From an uncultured Bacilli bacterium (GTDB lineage: Bacteria; Bacillota_I; Bacilli_A; RF39; UBA660): a DNA stretch of 33,705 nucleotides. Each line of letters opens with the position of its first letter. Position 1 is the first letter of the stretch. A program made the translations under genes and the position numbers. This document shows positions 33,101 through 33,705 of this stretch, piece by piece. The notes under the pieces were generated by a model. The model was not told the origin of the DNA, did no database searches, and saw only the letters and a program-made list of their open reading frames with translations. The DNA is taken from assembly GCA_947589195.1 (NCBI GenBank), contig CANPZX010000010.1, positions 1-33,705 of the forward strand, written 5' to 3'.

Positions 33101-33213
33101 GTCAAGGAAACTTGCATAAAATAAAAAAGGGAATACTTAACAACACAGTGTTGAGTACTCACCAAATAATTGGGTAGCACTTAATCTACTGAAAGTAAAT
33201 TGAGTGCTTTTTT
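33101..33213 (+). ncRNA. Antitoxin-like small RNA, copy A
   Basis: Expected from about 33101 to the T run at 33208-33213, roughly 113 nt. It has hairpin 1 TACTTAACA/TGTTGAGTA (33134-33157), small hairpin 2 CCAA/TTGG (33162-33173) and a long terminator stem (33177-33207) followed by six T. It is convergent with the peptide gene at 33228, and its sequence is antisense to the peptide mRNA 3' region. That mRNA can end only at the reverse face of hairpin 1, giving an overlap of about 80 nt. This is the arrangement of TxpA/RatA-type or BsrG/SR4-type type I systems. Confidence 0.65.
33115..33157 (-). terminator. Terminator of toxin mRNA, copy A
   Basis: Read on the minus strand, the stem TACTCAACA/TGTTAAGTA (33157-33134) is followed by TTCCCTTTTTTATTTTATG. 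It would end the peptide mRNA within the antitoxin RNA gene. The corresponding stem of copy B is followed by seven T. Confidence 0.6.
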
Positions 33214-33227
33214 CTTATTATAGATTA

Positions 33228-33311
33228 CTAAATTATCAAAGTAAAAAGTAAGGCTATTAGTAAGAAGATAATTAGAATAAGAGATAAGATTAAAAAATCT
33301 TTCTTATGCAT
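33228..33311 (-). CDS. 27-residue hydrophobic peptide, putative type I toxin, copy A
   Basis: The product begins MHKKDFLILSL, continues as an unbroken hydrophobic helix and ends LLFTLII: a short charged N terminus and one membrane segment, like Ibs, TisB or Fst toxins in size and character, though not in sequence. A strong AAGGAGG (33326-33320) lies 8 nt before the ATG. Copy B encodes the same 27 residues with two base differences, both synonymous (TTC/TTT, TTG/TTA), which supports translation. The 5' leader contains CTTC/GAAG pairing next to the binding site. Its promoter overlaps a LexA-type box. Toxicity is inferred, not shown. Confidence 0.75.
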   Translation of the reverse strand: MHKKDFLILSLILIIFLLIALLFTLII

Positions 33312-33354
33312 ATCATCAGCCTCCTTCCATATAGAAGTTGGCAAGCACTCAACT

Positions 33355-33383
33355 ATTAAATATTCCTAAAATAATTTTATCAA
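33355..33383 (-). promoter_or_regulatory. Toxin promoter, copy A
   Basis: The minus strand has TTGATA (33383-33378), a 17-bp spacer and TTTAAT (33360-33355). Transcription would start near 33348, giving a leader of about 36 nt to the ATG. Confidence 0.65.
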
Positions 33384-33394
33384 ACATTTGTTCA
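33381..33394. promoter_or_regulatory. LexA-type box at the toxin promoter
   Basis: On the minus strand TGAACAAATGTTTG matches the inner 12 positions of CGAACRNRYGTTYC exactly and differs only at the two outer bases. It overlaps the toxin -35. The 12-base core GAACAAATGTTT is identical to the core of the uvrX box at 30129-30142. Confidence 0.65.
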
Positions 33395-33446
33395 TAAAAC
33401 AATAATATTTTGTACTAGATCAACTCTAAATGAAATTATTTAAGAC

Positions 33447-33475
33447 TTGTCAGAAAGCCATCTTTATGTTATTAT
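33447..33475 (+). promoter_or_regulatory. Promoter of antitoxin-like RNA, copy B
   Basis: TTGTCA (33447-33452), a 17-bp spacer and TATTAT (33470-33475) with TGT before it, as in copy A. The spacer differs from copy A at only a few positions. Confidence 0.7.
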
Positions 33476-33481
33476 GTATTT

Positions 33482-33591
33482 GTCAAGGAAACTTGCATAA
33501 AATAAAAAAAGGAATACTTAACATCGCAAAGTTGAGTACTCACCAATGTGGTTTGCACTTAATCTACTGAAAGTAAATTGAGTGCTTTTTT
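33482..33591 (+). ncRNA. Antitoxin-like small RNA, copy B
   Basis: Same architecture as copy A, about 110 nt. Hairpin 1 keeps its arms (TACTTAAC/GTTGAGTA) but the loop differs (ATCGCAAA against AACACAG). Hairpin 2 becomes ACCA/TGGT with a new loop, and the terminator stem (33555-33585) with six T is identical. Kept pairing with changed loops fits a selected RNA structure. Confidence 0.65.
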
Positions 33592-33605
33592 CTTATTATA
33601 GGTTA

Positions 33606-33689
33606 CTAAATTATTAAAGTAAAAAGTAAGGCTATTAGTAAAAAGATAATTAGAATAAGAGATAAGATTAAAAAATCTTTCTTATGCAT
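33606..33689 (-). CDS. 27-residue hydrophobic peptide, putative type I toxin, copy B
   Basis: Encodes exactly the same peptide as copy A despite two base changes. AAGGAGG (33704-33698) is at the same spacing. The promoter and any LexA box lie beyond the window. It is convergent with the RNA at 33482. Confidence 0.75.
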   Translation of the reverse strand: MHKKDFLILSLILIIFLLIALLFTLII

Positions 33690-33705
33690 ATCATCAGCCT
33701 CCTTC

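Larger units (their letters stand above)
33063..33326. repeat. Tandem module, copy A
   Basis: About 264 bp, repeated at 33444-33705 with a period of about 380 bp and high identity. Differences cluster in the hairpin loops of the plus-strand RNA. The module contains a plus-strand RNA gene and a convergent minus-strand peptide gene. Confidence 0.9.
33444..33705. repeat. Tandem module, copy B (continues past the window end)
   Basis: Second copy of the unit at 33063-33326. The sequence reaches the ribosome binding site of the second peptide gene before the window ends, so the toxin promoter of this copy is not visible. Confidence 0.9.

Noticed and set aside
32941-33177. A 78-codon plus-strand frame
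   Set aside because: It crosses the antitoxin promoter and RNA of copy A, has no ribosome binding site, and its product is not conserved in copy B.
33170-33213. T-box-like reading of GGGTAGCAC before the terminator of the plus-strand RNA
   Set aside because: No stem I specifier loop or antiterminator alternative is present, no synthetase or amino-acid gene follows, and copy B lacks GGGTAGCAC.
1-33705. tRNA, rRNA, CRISPR arrays or a replication origin
   Set aside because: I read both strands for tRNA T-arms, regular short repeats with spacers, and DnaA-box clusters, and saw none that could be supported.

Overview
The window is a very AT-rich stretch (GC not computed, clearly below one third) from a low-GC Gram-positive bacterium. 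It encodes both PolC and DnaE replicases, a rlmN-stp-prkC-rsgA-rpe cluster as in Bacilli, and a long-form GltX of the type seen in uncultured gut Bacillota. TGA is used as a stop (stp ends in TGA) and Trp is TGG, so this is genetic code 11, not the Mycoplasma code. The PASTA-domain kinase and the NlpC/P60 hydrolase suggest that peptidoglycan is present. My best guess is an uncultured member of class Bacilli (RF39- or Erysipelotrichales-like); the exact taxon cannot be fixed from this sequence.

Layout. 1-331: intergenic DNA holding a 196-bp MITE-like element with perfect 15-bp inverted ends and an 8-bp target duplication. 332-11239 (minus): a DNA polymerase block, dnaE-polC then polA-mutM. 11380-15215 (plus): a DUF4143-type AAA ATPase behind a consensus promoter and operator-like repeats, a HelD-like helicase, and a 52-codon rpmB (L28). 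15251-21064 (minus): a Fic protein, then rpe, rsgA, prkC, stp and rlmN, joined by overlapping stops and starts. 21103-23119 (minus): a large surface protein with a TasA/CalY-like N terminus and an FGE/C-type-lectin-like C terminus. A G10 tract at its 5' end puts the start that has a ribosome binding site out of frame. 23166-27010 (minus): a membrane-anchored DUF4362-like protein, gltX, a lipoprotein cyclophilin and an AlkD-like protein. 27032-27289: a decayed toxin-antitoxin-like unit. 27299-30031: a small membrane protein, an NlpC/P60 hydrolase and a second Fic protein. 30093-31716 (plus): an SOS cassette, a UvrX-type Y-family polymerase plus YolD-like protein, with a near-perfect LexA box. 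31711-33059: an unknown protein, a candidate structured RNA and a weak small ORF. 33063-33705: two tandem copies of a roughly 260-bp module.

The most interesting system is this tandem module. Each copy encodes, on the minus strand, an identical 27-residue hydrophobic peptide with a strong ribosome binding site; the two genes differ by two bases, both synonymous. A convergent plus-strand RNA with its own promoter, hairpins and terminator overlaps the 3' part of the peptide mRNA. This is the layout of a type I toxin-antitoxin locus. The toxin promoter of copy A carries a LexA-type box whose core, GAACAAATGTTT, is identical to the one at uvrX, which suggests SOS induction of a TisB-like peptide. 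A third, diverged copy at 27032-27289 has lost its start codon. The second highlight is the surface protein gene at 21103, which combines a probable phase-variation switch at its start with a C terminus that resembles a diversity-generating-retroelement target.
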